From positions 1 through 24,106 of the forward strand of contig JBBTCO010000066.1 in NCBI GenBank assembly GCA_038043185.1: 24,106 bases of DNA, written 5' to 3'. The notes under the pieces were generated by a model. It had not been told where the DNA came from and did no database searches. It was given only the letters and a program-made list of their open reading frames with translations. The stretch is from UBA5009 sp038043185 (lineage in GTDB: Bacteria; Bdellovibrionota; Bdellovibrionia; Bdellovibrionales; Bdellovibrionaceae). Every line of letters begins with the position of its first letter. The stretch's first letter is position 1. Shown here piece by piece: positions 8,507 to 16,739 of this stretch. The position numbers and the translations under genes were made by a program.

Positions 8507-9554
8507 TGTCACCATCTTGTCTTGCCGCTAGACCCAGCGCCACTGACGAATAATTTCCAATTTGTTGCAAATAAGCCGGGGAAATCTTTTTTGAACTGTA
8601 TTTTATCTTACGAAAACAATTCATTGGCTCGAATCCCAAGCCTGTCGATTTAATCATACTATCAATCATACCCGAAGTCGCGGCCCCGCCCCCAGTGTAA
8701 AAACAACGATTCAGGGTAAGCCCATTGGTTGTTGCGCTAAGGAAATCAAGACTGTTTTTAATCTCTTCAATAACGGCTTCGGAAGTAGAACCTATAATAC
8801 TATGAACCTCTTCAGGAACTTCTCTTCGCAATGAAGCACTAATTTTAAGGGATTCCGCTTCAATTAAAGAAACACCTAAATTTTTAGAAATTTCGTTGGT
8901 GTAGTTCGAACCTCCCACCGGGATGTCTCGACAAAAAATAACCTGTCCATGGCTGATCACAACAAAATTTGTGACTGAAGATCCAAAGTTAAATACACCG
9001 ATATTTTCATTTCGAAATCGGCCATAGTTCATTTCAAAAGTATTTGCCAAAGCGAATCCACTGACATCAATAACCGCAATTTTTAACGCTGCATTTGTGA
9101 TTGTTGAAACATATTGATTCACCACTTCGTTCTGAGCTGCCACAAGCAAAACATCCAATGTATCCGGTGAATTGCTATTGGAAAGCAAAAAATAATCGAG
9201 AGAAATATTGTTCACATCAAAGGGAATATACTGTTCGGCTTCGAAACGGATTTGGTCACGAATGAGTTTTTTTTCCATCTTTGGAATGGTGATTTTTTTT
9301 ACGATCACCGCTGTACCCCAAAGCCCCGTCGAAACATATTTACGTTTGCTTCTGAGCTCTGAAAACATCCCGCTAATCACTCCTCCAACCATATTCGGAT
9401 TGGAGATTTCTCCGGTGGAAACGGAATTTGTCGGAGTCGGAGCTAAAACAAAACTCAGAAGTGTAGCTCCTGATTTTGAAACTTCCATTTCAGCCATCTT
9501 TATCGAGCTTGTCCCAATGTCGAGACCAATGACTCTTTTCGAACTGAAAAACAT
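8499..9554 (-). CDS. pilM: Type IV pilus assembly protein PilM (actin-like ATPase)
   Basis: Cytoplasmic actin/FtsA-fold protein that recruits PilN and links the pilus machine to its ATPases. The N-terminus MFFSSKRVIGLDIGTSSIK contains the phosphate-1 motif GLDIGTSS (residues 10-17). Further signs are a GVFNFGSSVTNFVV phosphate-2-like segment and a C-terminal FYTGGGAATSGMIDSM adenosine-type motif. Length is 351 residues, normal for PilM. The ATG at 9554 is preferred because it starts exactly at the conserved region and has GGTGA upstream; a GTG at 9563 would add three residues. First gene of the pilMNOPQ run, with a strong promoter upstream. Confidence 0.94.
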   Translation of the reverse strand: MFFSSKRVIGLDIGTSSIKMAEMEVSKSGATLLSFVLAPTPTNSVSTGEISNPNMVGGVISGMFSELRSKRKYVSTGLWGTAVIVKKITIPKMEKKLIRDQIRFEAEQYIPFDVNNISLDYFLLSNSNSPDTLDVLLVAAQNEVVNQYVSTITNAALKIAVIDVSGFALANTFEMNYGRFRNENIGVFNFGSSVTNFVVISHGQVIFCRDIPVGGSNYTNEISKNLGVSLIEAESLKISASLRREVPEEVHSIIGSTSEAVIEEIKNSLDFLSATTNGLTLNRCFYTGGGAATSGMIDSMIKSTGLGFEPMNCFRKIKYSSKKISPAYLQQIGNYSSVALGLAARQDGDND

Positions 9555-9593
9555 TCTCACCACTTCCGTCGAGTTGTCTTTACATCAATTGCC

Positions 9594-9614
9594 CACCTTG
9601 GACGAACCAAAGTG
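9594..9614 (-). other. Stable hairpin in pilM mRNA leader
   Basis: On the transcribed (minus) strand an 8-bp stem, CACTTTGG with CCAAGGTG, encloses a five-base loop TTCGT. One pair is a T:G wobble that pairs in the minus-strand RNA but becomes a C-A mismatch on the other strand, which fits a structure acting in the pilM transcript. It lies between the predicted start of transcription and the pilM start codon, about 40 bases before the latter. No T tract follows, so it is not a plain terminator. Confidence 0.5.
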
Positions 9615-9630
9615 AAAGCAGGTCTTTCAT

Positions 9631-9659
9631 ATTATTGAAGTGGACTGGATATGAGTCAA
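9631..9659 (-). promoter_or_regulatory. Promoter for pilMNOPQ (sigma70 type)
   Basis: On the complement, TTGACT (9654-9659), a 17-base spacer and AATAAT (9631-9636) match the consensus at 5 of 6 bases in each box. It lies in the 119-bp gap between pilD and pilM, about 75 bases before the pilM start. This is the best promoter inside the pilus genes and implies that pilMNOPQ can be transcribed separately from pilD and the genes upstream. Confidence 0.75.
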
Positions 9660-9673
9660 TGGTCGGTCTAGTT

Positions 9674-10462
9674 TTAGAATCCTGGTAAAAATAAATGGAA
9701 GTACCACTCGCCAATAGTCTGGCCACCTAAAAGGTAGATAATTGCTCCAAGAGCTAAATACGGACCGAAAGGAATCATCGTCTTCAGACCCTTTTTCTGT
9801 CGCCATGCCAAGGCTAGACCAACTGTGCTTCCAAAAATCGCTGCAGTCATTATAACAAATGGAATAGCTTTCCAACCAAGGACAGCCCCAATCCAGGCCA
9901 GAAGTTTAATATCACCGCCACCCATGCCCTCGACTTTGGTAAACAAGAAATACATATAAGCCATGAGCCACAAAAAACCGCCGCCGACAAAGGCACCGAT
10001 CAGAGCGGGAAGAAATTCACGCTGGGGATTCAGAGCTGCTCCGATTAAACCTAAAACTAGACCTCCTAATGTAAACTCATCAGGCAAAATCATGTGATCA
10101 ATATCGATAAAAGACGAAACAATAAGACCAAAAATAAAAATAAGAGCTTCGATAAGAAACCAAGAAAATCCAAATTGGTGATAACAAGCAACAAAAGCAA
10201 AGGCCATTAGATATTCAACAAGGACATAACGAAAAGAATACCGAGCTTTGCAATTTCGACATCGACCGCGAAGGACAAACCACGAAAGTAATGGAATATT
10301 ATCATACCATGAAATTGTTTTGTGACATTGACCACAACGCGAGCGTGGGGAAACCACACTTTCGTTGGCTGGCAGACGGTAGATAATCACATTGCCAAAA
10401 CTTCCAAAGATAGCACCGAGGAAAATAAAATAGACATAATTTAAAAATTCGATGTCAAACAA
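9674..10462 (-). CDS. pilD: Type IV prepilin peptidase / N-methyltransferase PilD
   Basis: Inner-membrane aspartic protease that cleaves and N-methylates type IV prepilins. It has 262 residues with about eight hydrophobic segments. Visible features are the two zinc-type pairs C43-x-x-C46 and C68-x-x-C71 in the first cytoplasmic loop, the first catalytic region FIDIDHMILPD (118-128) and the second catalytic motif GGGD (181-184). These make both activities likely. The start codon is TTG (10460-10462) with AGGAGG seven bases upstream, inside the end of the permease gene; the genes overlap by eight bases. Gene order ABC ATPase, permease, pilD matches the Myxococcus xanthus pilH-pilI-pilD order. 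Confidence 0.95.
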   Translation of the reverse strand: MFDIEFLNYVYFIFLGAIFGSFGNVIIYRLPANESVVSPRSRCGQCHKTISWYDNIPLLSWFVLRGRCRNCKARYSFRYVLVEYLMAFAFVACYHQFGFSWFLIEALIFIFGLIVSSFIDIDHMILPDEFTLGGLVLGLIGAALNPQREFLPALIGAFVGGGFLWLMAYMYFLFTKVEGMGGGDIKLLAWIGAVLGWKAIPFVIMTAAIFGSTVGLALAWRQKKGLKTMIPFGPYLALGAIIYLLGGQTIGEWYFHLFLPGF

Positions 10463-11216
10463 TGTCTTTCCTCCTGAAAACGACCACCGCCAGAGTTAAC
10501 AAAAAAACCGACCAAGTACTTAGATAAAAGCTCATTGGTGCAACTTGCGACACATCGATACCCTTTTCTAAAAAAGTATAGGCTTTCCAGTTGAAACGAT
10601 AAAATTGAGGAATCACTTCATGGAAAAATTTAAAGAAATTAATCAAAGATTCATCTTTGGTTTTATTGACGAAAAACTCAAGGTCATTAAGCCAGTGACC
10701 AAGTAAATAAACTGTCAATCCAAACAACAAAGAAAAAATAGGTCTGACCAAACCGCTCACCAGAAATACCAAGGACAAAAGAACTAAAACTTTTAGCCAA
10801 ATTGAAATTGTAATGACTATAAAACTTGCAAAATATTCAAACTGTTGAAGTAATAAAAATAAACCCGACGCCAGCAACACGACAGTAATGGTGATCAAAA
10901 AAACTAAACCCAACCATTTACCAACCAAGAATTGTCCCCGCGACAAGGGCTTGGAAAGCAATAACAAACAGGTTTGTTTCTCGATTTCCTTCGTGATCAG
11001 GAAAGCTCCAGAAAATAGTGCTATCCCGAGTCCGCTCAATTCCACCACTGCAAAACCCAAATCAATAAGAATTCGTTTTTGCTCGGCAAAAGACAAAGAG
11101 CCTAATAAAAGACTAATGGCAAGAAGGATTAAGGACGCAAAAATAACAATGATAAAGAATTTCTCGCGAATCATTTCTTGAAAAGTAATTTTTGCTAAAA
11201 TAAAAATACTTTTCAT
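10455..11216 (-). CDS. ABC-2 type transporter permease (PilI-like)
   Basis: A 253-residue inner-membrane protein with about six hydrophobic segments, including residues about 18-40, 53-75, 98-120, 130-155, 158-180 and 230-247. A cytoplasmic N-terminus starts MKSIFILAKITFQEMIREK, typical of ABC-2 permeases. It overlaps the ATPase stop by four bases (ATGA), has GAGG four bases upstream, and precedes pilD. A longer reading frame extends 40 codons into the ATPase gene but is excluded by this ribosome site. In M. xanthus the pilG-H-I genes encode an ABC transporter needed for pilus biogenesis, and this pair may be its counterpart; the substrate is not known. The pilI label is inference from position and class, so no symbol is assigned. 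Confidence 0.85.
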   Translation of the reverse strand: MKSIFILAKITFQEMIREKFFIIVIFASLILLAISLLLGSLSFAEQKRILIDLGFAVVELSGLGIALFSGAFLITKEIEKQTCLLLLSKPLSRGQFLVGKWLGLVFLITITVVLLASGLFLLLQQFEYFASFIVITISIWLKVLVLLSLVFLVSGLVRPIFSLLFGLTVYLLGHWLNDLEFFVNKTKDESLINFFKFFHEVIPQFYRFNWKAYTFLEKGIDVSQVAPMSFYLSTWSVFLLTLAVVVFRRKDIV

Positions 11217-11947
11217 AAAACCTCTTTGCGAGTTGAGCGGAAGGCTTCTTCTAAAGTTGGAAAGCGGCTCATAAAAGGCTTCAGCTCTCCATGGTAAAGG
11301 ATTCGTCCGTGATGAATAACCACAAGATTCTGACAAAGTTCTTCCATATCTTGTAATAAATGGCTGCTAAAAAAAATACTGACACCTTTTTTTTGCTCTT
11401 CTTTTAAAATATCTTTAACCATCAAACGTCCATCAGGATCTAAACCCGACATCGGCTCATCAAGAATCAAAAATTCAGGATCATGAAGCAGGGCCTGAGC
11501 TAAGCCTATTCGCTGAAGCATCCCTTTGGAAAAATTTCTAAGAATCCGGTCACGAACTTCATAGAGTCCAACTAACTTCAGAGTTGAATGAGCTTTAGCA
11601 AAAAAATCTTTAGAATTTCCCACTTGAGACAATTGCCAATGAAACTTAAGGAATTCCATCCCCGTTAAAAACTCATACAGGTAAGGACGTTCTGGCAAAT
11701 AACCAATTTTCTTTTTGAGTTCAGCAGATAAGACTTGGTCAAAAAACAAAATTTTACCGGAATCCTTTTTAATAAATTCAAATAGACATTTGATCGTCGT
11801 GGTTTTTCCCGAGCCATTATTGCCAACAAACCCGGTGGTCTTTTGAGAAGGAATGGCGAAATCCACATCGAATAAAACTTGTCTCTTTTTTTCATAAAAA
11901 GATCGTTTAAACGCCTTATTGAGTTTCTCGACCCTTAACACGTCCAT
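11213..11947 (-). CDS. ABC transporter ATP-binding protein (PilH-like)
   Basis: A 244-residue ABC ATPase of the exporter/ABC-2 class. It shows Walker A GNNGSGKT (42-49), signature FSKGMLQR (about 139-146), Walker B LILDEP (about 161-166) and the H-loop SSH. Translation stops in a 4-base overlap with the permease gene, so the two form a transporter in which this subunit drives transport. It starts two bases after the stop of the PhnD-like gene. The order ATPase, permease, pilD, then pilMNOPQ resembles the M. xanthus pil locus, where pilH mutants lack pili; a similar role here is inference. Alternative substrates (lipid, drug, polysaccharide) cannot be excluded. Confidence 0.9.
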   Translation of the reverse strand: MDVLRVEKLNKAFKRSFYEKKRQVLFDVDFAIPSQKTTGFVGNNGSGKTTTIKCLFEFIKKDSGKILFFDQVLSAELKKKIGYLPERPYLYEFLTGMEFLKFHWQLSQVGNSKDFFAKAHSTLKLVGLYEVRDRILRNFSKGMLQRIGLAQALLHDPEFLILDEPMSGLDPDGRLMVKDILKEEQKKGVSIFFSSHLLQDMEELCQNLVVIHHGRILYHGELKPFMSRFPTLEEAFRSTRKEVL

Positions 11948-11949
11948 TG

Positions 11950-12846
11950 CTATTTAACCTCAATATTTAAGCTTTTGACCATTTCGCGAACAGGATCATA
12001 CTGTTTTGTTGTCGCTGGAAGTAAGTCCTGAGTTCCTAAAACTTCGCTGTATTTTTTTGAAATTTTATTTTGTGTGAATAAATCAATCAAGGAAAACATT
12101 AAACTATGGGTCAATTTTGGATAGTTTTCATAAAAATCCTTTTGCACACAAAAAGGGTCGGTTGGTATTGGATCACTCATCCAAATTGTTTTAAATTTTA
12201 TATTTTTCGCTTTAGAAAACTTCGTCCAAGCGCCGGTAAGACCCTTGTCATCATCCGTGAAAACCGCAGCGACATCGACTTTTTTCTGTTCTAGCATCTC
12301 TATTGAGTGAGCATGGTTGCCACTAAACAAAACTTCCGAAAAATCAGCCTGAGTGAGGTTATTTTTTTTCAGCATGACTTGGGGATAAAGATAACCCGAG
12401 GTTGAACTTTTATCGACGAAGGCTATTTTTTTTCCTTTGAGCTGATTTATGGACTTAATTTTTGAATCTTGCCTAACGATAAGGGCCGAATAATAATAGG
12501 GTTCAGACCAGACTCTTTTCAGCAAGACCTTTGCTCCGGCCTCTTTTTCCGCCTGTACAAATGTCAGCGAAGAAAAAAAAGCAAAATCAATTTTCTTGTT
12601 TTTCATAGCTTCAGTAAGACCCGAATAATCTGACGATATATAAATCTCTACTGGAAGGCCAAACTCTGCCTGAATGTCTTTGGCTAATTCCAAAGCTTGT
12701 TTGCGAATAATGTCTGGTTGACCAGCCGGAGTTAAACCAATGGTGATTTTTTTCGGCAAATTTTCAGAATTGAGCTTGGCTTGAGCTGAATCCCAATTCA
12801 ATAAAGAAAAAAATATAATTAAAAAAAATAAAATGTATTTTTTCAT
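11950..12846 (-). CDS. PhnD-family periplasmic substrate-binding protein
   Basis: A 298-residue secreted binding protein of the phosphate/phosphonate-binding (PhnD) family. A signal peptide ends near residue 23 (SAQA). The family features seen are the ITIGLTPAGQP start of lobe 1, the FFSSLTFVQAEKEAGA segment, the region INQLKGKKIAFVDKSSTSGYLYPQVML, and a two-lobe length. Such proteins normally feed a PhnC/PhnE-type importer, but none is in the window; the ABC pair downstream is of exporter type. Ligand is unknown: PhnD relatives also bind phosphite or other small anions. The ATG at 12846 gives the canonical MKKYILFF leader; a GTG at 12855 overlapping the carB stop (GTGA) would add three residues. 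Confidence 0.85.
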   Translation of the reverse strand: MKKYILFFLIIFFSLLNWDSAQAKLNSENLPKKITIGLTPAGQPDIIRKQALELAKDIQAEFGLPVEIYISSDYSGLTEAMKNKKIDFAFFSSLTFVQAEKEAGAKVLLKRVWSEPYYYSALIVRQDSKIKSINQLKGKKIAFVDKSSTSGYLYPQVMLKKNNLTQADFSEVLFSGNHAHSIEMLEQKKVDVAAVFTDDDKGLTGAWTKFSKAKNIKFKTIWMSDPIPTDPFCVQKDFYENYPKLTHSLMFSLIDLFTQNKISKKYSEVLGTQDLLPATTKQYDPVREMVKSLNIEVK

Positions 12847-12851
12847 ATGAC

Positions 12852-15800
12852 TCACTCTAAATTAAGCGTTTGCAATGAAGCTAATGAAGAGACCTCAGCT
12901 TGTCCATCGCGGGTTTTTTTCAAAGCCAAAACGAAAGCTTCGGCCGCATCACTTTCAGTAAGACAAGGAATGCTGTAATCAGTGCAAGCACGACGAATAT
13001 CGAAGCTGGCTTCGATAGAAGTCCTTCCCACTGTGGTGTTGATCACAAAAGAGACTTCTCCTGAGCGAATGCGATCTACGCAATTAGGTCGCCCTTCGTG
13101 CACTTTTTTAAGCGGGCTACAATCTAAACCATTTTCATTAAAATATTTTGCTGTGCCCGCGGTCGCAGACAATCGATAACCCATTTTGGATAATTCTTCA
13201 GCCAATGGTTTGATTTCCATTTTATCTTTTTCACGGAGTGAAAAAAACACTTCGCCTCCCTGAGGGAAAATCATATGACTTGAAATAAAAGCTTTCATCA
13301 GAGCTTCCGAGTAATTCGGGCCTCGCCCCATGCTTTCCCCGGTTGATTTCATTTCTGGCCCTAAAATGGAATCTGATTCTGGGAATTTTTTAAATGGAAA
13401 AACCACTCCTTTAACAGAAACAACTTTAGTATTTCTCCAGCGAAATTTAGCTAAAGGAATCTCGTTAGCTTTTTTACCAAGCATGGCAGCCACACCCAGA
13501 TCAATCAATGGAATCCCTGTTGCTTTCGCAACAAAGGGCACGGAACGTGAACTTCGAGGATTAGCTTCAAGAACAAAAACCACATTGTCTTTAATTGCTA
13601 ACTGTAAATTGAGATGACCAATAATTCCAAGACGATCACCTAATTTTTGACAAAGTTTTTCGATGCGATCGCAGGTGCTTTCTTTCAAGCGTTGCGGCGG
13701 AAGTACACCCATGCTATCGCCCGAATGCACGCCGGCAGCTTCAATGTGTTCGACGATTCCGCCAATCACAGTCCAATCATTGCCGCGAACTAAATCCACA
13801 TCCACCTCAAGTGCCCCTTCAAGAAATTGATCCATTAAACAAGGCTGCTCGGGAGTTATAAAGTCACCATGTCGTTGAAAATAAGAAATAAGTTCTTCGT
13901 GATTTTCAATGACCTCCATTCGTCGACCGCCCAAAACATAACTGGGTCGACAGATCATGGGATATCCCACTGCGGATTCGATCTTCACAGCTTCTTCCCA
14001 AGTTCCGGCCATTCCTGAGTTTGGTATTTTTAGATCGAGTTCACGACAAATTTTATTGAATAGCCCACGATCTTCCGAAAGATCAATGGCCTCAAGCGAG
14101 GAACCCAGCAATTGATATCCCGATTCAACTAATTTTCGAGCTAAATTTATAGGAGTCTGTCCCCCCAGTTGAGCAACAAATCCCCAGGGCTTTAAATACC
14201 TCATCACTTCACGAAGTGATTCCAAAGTGAGGGGTTCAAAAAATAGCACATTGGAAGTGTCGTAATCTGTAGAAACTGTTTCCGGATTTGAATTCACCAT
14301 AGCCACAGGATGACCCTGTTGTTGAAAAGCTTTTACACCGCGCACGCAACAATAATCGAACTCAATGCCCTGACCTATACGATTTGGACCACTGCCAATC
14401 ACAACAACAGGCTGCGAAAGCTCAGGGGATGTCGTTGAATTATTTTCAGCCCAATAGGATGAATAATAGTAGGGAGTTGATGATTCAAATTCACCCGCAC
14501 AAGTATCCACTTGAAGATATTTTGGGAAAATTTTATTTTTTTCCCGCGCCAACAGAACTTCCGATTCCTTTTTATGAGTGAGCTTGCCAATTCGTGCATC
14601 CGAAAAACCGCGACGTTTCGAAGCTAACAATGTGACGCTATCAAGCTGAGTGAAGTTATTTAATTTTTTTTCAAATTTACAAAGTGATTCGATCTGCTCA
14701 AGAAACCATGGCGTAATTGAACTCAACCGATGAATCTCTTCCAAACTGGTTCCATCACGAAAAGCTTGGAACAAATGAAAGATCCGTTGCGAGTTAGGGT
14801 AAGAGATTTTATCAACAGACATTGTTAGATCGGGAATCCCCTCAGTATGAAATTCAAGAGCCAAAAGTGCTTTCATTAAAGACTCTTGAAAAGTACGACC
14901 CAGCGCCATCACTTCCCCAACACTTTTCATCTGTGTCGTTAATAAGTCTTTAGCCCCTTGAAATTTTTCAAATGCAAAGCGAGGAATTTTAGTAACCACA
15001 TAATCCAACGCAGGCTCGTAACACGAAGGAGTTGATTTTGTGATATCATTTTTAATTTCATCAAGATGGTAACCAATGGCCAACAGAGCCGCGATTTTAG
15101 CAATTGGAAATCCCGTTGCTTTGCTGGCTAAGGCGGATGATCTACTTACTCGAGGATTCATTTCGATAACGACACGCTCTCCAGTTTTTGGATGAGTTGC
15201 GAATTGAATATTTGCGCCGCCCGTCTGAACACCAACTTCATTTAAGATTTTACAAGCCTCGTCTCGCATCGCTTGATATTCTTGATCCGATAAGGTTTGT
15301 TGCGGGGCCACAGTGATGCTGTCACCGGTATGAACTCCACACGGATCCAAATTTTCAATGGAACAAACCACGACAAATGTTCCGGCGGCGTCCCTCATCA
15401 CTTCGAGTTCAAACTCTTTCCAACCTAGGATACTTTCTTCAACAAGAACTTCCGAGGTTGGGCTTTCGTGCAAGGCCTGCACGACCATTTTTTTGTATTC
15501 TTCAGGAGTGTATGCGATTCCACCACCCCCACCACCAAGCGTGTAATTGGGACGCAAAATTAAAGGATAACCCAGCTTTTCGGCCACAATTAAACCTTGT
15601 TCGAAAGTTCGCACCAAATGGCTTTTCGGATATTTAGCTTCAACTTTATCCAAGATGCTGCGAAATATTTCGCGATCTTCTGCGGCTTTGATAATTTCGG
15701 GAGTCGCACCCAACAATTGCACATTGTACTTTTGTAAAACTCCAGCGCGATGTAAATCTAATGCCAAATTTAAAGCGGTTTGCCCACCTAATGTGGGGAT

Positions 15801-16058
15801 GATAGCTTGTGGCCGCTCTTTCTCGATAATTTTCTCGAGGTATTCAACTTTGAGTGGTTCCACGTAAACTCGTGTTGCAATTTCAGGATCGGTCATGATG
15901 GTCGCAGGATTTGAGTTCACCAGAATAACTTCGAGTCCTTCATTCATCAAAGCCTTGCAAGCTTGCGTTCCTGAATAATCGAATTCACAGGCTTGTCCAA
16001 TAACGATTGGACCACTACCAATAATTAAAACTCTTTTCAGATCTTTTTTTCTCGGCAC
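12852..16058 (-). CDS. carB: Carbamoyl-phosphate synthase large subunit
   Basis: Makes carbamoyl phosphate from bicarbonate, ATP and ammonia supplied by CarA, for pyrimidine and arginine synthesis. The 1068 residues have the duplicated layout of CarB. The first half begins VLIIGSGPIVIGQACEFDYSGTQ-like and contains the TLGGGGGGIAYT glycine loop. The second half begins VVVIGSGPNRIGQGIEFDY and contains VLGGRRMEVI. Both halves carry ATP-grasp sites, with an allosteric MGS-like domain at about 935-1055. Length matches the family. The start is GTG with AGGGA upstream. It is separated from carA by an unknown gene and overlaps the PhnD-like gene at its end. Confidence 0.98.
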   Translation of the reverse strand: MPRKKDLKRVLIIGSGPIVIGQACEFDYSGTQACKALMNEGLEVILVNSNPATIMTDPEIATRVYVEPLKVEYLEKIIEKERPQAIIPTLGGQTALNLALDLHRAGVLQKYNVQLLGATPEIIKAAEDREIFRSILDKVEAKYPKSHLVRTFEQGLIVAEKLGYPLILRPNYTLGGGGGGIAYTPEEYKKMVVQALHESPTSEVLVEESILGWKEFELEVMRDAAGTFVVVCSIENLDPCGVHTGDSITVAPQQTLSDQEYQAMRDEACKILNEVGVQTGGANIQFATHPKTGERVVIEMNPRVSRSSALASKATGFPIAKIAALLAIGYHLDEIKNDITKSTPSCYEPALDYVVTKIPRFAFEKFQGAKDLLTTQMKSVGEVMALGRTFQESLMKALLALEFHTEGIPDLTMSVDKISYPNSQRIFHLFQAFRDGTSLEEIHRLSSITPWFLEQIESLCKFEKKLNNFTQLDSVTLLASKRRGFSDARIGKLTHKKESEVLLAREKNKIFPKYLQVDTCAGEFESSTPYYYSSYWAENNSTTSPELSQPVVVIGSGPNRIGQGIEFDYCCVRGVKAFQQQGHPVAMVNSNPETVSTDYDTSNVLFFEPLTLESLREVMRYLKPWGFVAQLGGQTPINLARKLVESGYQLLGSSLEAIDLSEDRGLFNKICRELDLKIPNSGMAGTWEEAVKIESAVGYPMICRPSYVLGGRRMEVIENHEELISYFQRHGDFITPEQPCLMDQFLEGALEVDVDLVRGNDWTVIGGIVEHIEAAGVHSGDSMGVLPPQRLKESTCDRIEKLCQKLGDRLGIIGHLNLQLAIKDNVVFVLEANPRSSRSVPFVAKATGIPLIDLGVAAMLGKKANEIPLAKFRWRNTKVVSVKGVVFPFKKFPESDSILGPEMKSTGESMGRGPNYSEALMKAFISSHMIFPQGGEVFFSLREKDKMEIKPLAEELSKMGYRLSATAGTAKYFNENGLDCSPLKKVHEGRPNCVDRIRSGEVSFVINTTVGRTSIEASFDIRRACTDYSIPCLTESDAAEAFVLALKKTRDGQAEVSSLASLQTLNLE

Positions 16059-16078
16059 AACCGTCCCTTCGCAAAAAC

Positions 16079-16726
16079 CTACATTCCCAATTTACCATCA
16101 TTGGAATAAATTACTTCCGGCCGTACGTGTTTATACTGCTCATATTTATATCTCATGCGTATCAATCGCAAAATCATCGTTTCAGGATCTAAATCCGGAT
16201 TTTTTCGATGAAGCTTAAGTTCATTTAAAATGAATTTTTTTGCATTTTCAGGATGAAAACAAAAGCCTCGCGTAAAAATCCATGTGTCGCCAGAGGGAAT
16301 CAGTCGTGCTTCAAAAAGTTCCTCGGGATTAAATCCAAATACCAAGGACGAATTTTTCACAACTATTTTTTTATTAGTCATAAGATCTTTGATAACGATA
16401 TCGCGGTCTTTGACCTTAATAAATTCGAAAACAGAATGTATATGTTGTTTGAGGGTGCTAATTCTTTTTTCTTCATCATCCGTAAAACGAAGTTCGCGTG
16501 CTAAATGACAAACCTCTAAAGGAGTTTGCCCATAACCACTCAGTTCGCGAGAAAAAAAATACCAGTCGTAAAATTGGGACATTCTGAGCTCATATTGATC
16601 CGACTGCTCTTCGTTCAAGGTGGTGTTATCAAAAAATTCCTTTTTCGCACGATCTAATTCATTTTTAAAATCTTCACCGGCGAAGTGATTTAAAATTTTT
16701 TCAATTAACTTTTCAAATTCGTTCAC
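16079..16726 (-). CDS. Hypothetical protein between carA and carB, 215 aa
   Basis: I do not recognise this 215-residue protein. It has no signal peptide or membrane segment and is rich in charged residues. The first 110 or so residues look helical; residues about 100-165 contain a beta-rich stretch (VKDRDIVIKDLMTNKKIVV followed by EARLIPSGDTWIFT) similar in pattern to small beta-barrel domains; the end is helical and basic. The start is GTG (16724-16726) with AGAGG six bases upstream. It begins 13 bp after the carA stop and ends 20 bp before the carB start, so it is almost certainly co-translated with both carbamoyl-phosphate synthase subunits. An accessory or regulatory role for that enzyme is possible, but only position supports it. 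Confidence 0.82.
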   Translation of the reverse strand: MNEFEKLIEKILNHFAGEDFKNELDRAKKEFFDNTTLNEEQSDQYELRMSQFYDWYFFSRELSGYGQTPLEVCHLARELRFTDDEEKRISTLKQHIHSVFEFIKVKDRDIVIKDLMTNKKIVVKNSSLVFGFNPEELFEARLIPSGDTWIFTRGFCFHPENAKKFILNELKLHRKNPDLDPETMILRLIRMRYKYEQYKHVRPEVIYSNDGKLGM

Positions 16727-16739
16727 AAAGTACCTCTTT

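Noticed and set aside
9208..9615. 135-codon plus-strand reading frame
   Set aside because: Antisense to pilM, a clear family member; the frame is a shadow of its codon use.
11217..11336. 40-codon N-terminal extension of the ABC permease
   Set aside because: It overlaps the ATPase gene in another frame, and the internal ATG has GAGG upstream plus an ATGA overlap and starts at the usual permease N-terminus.
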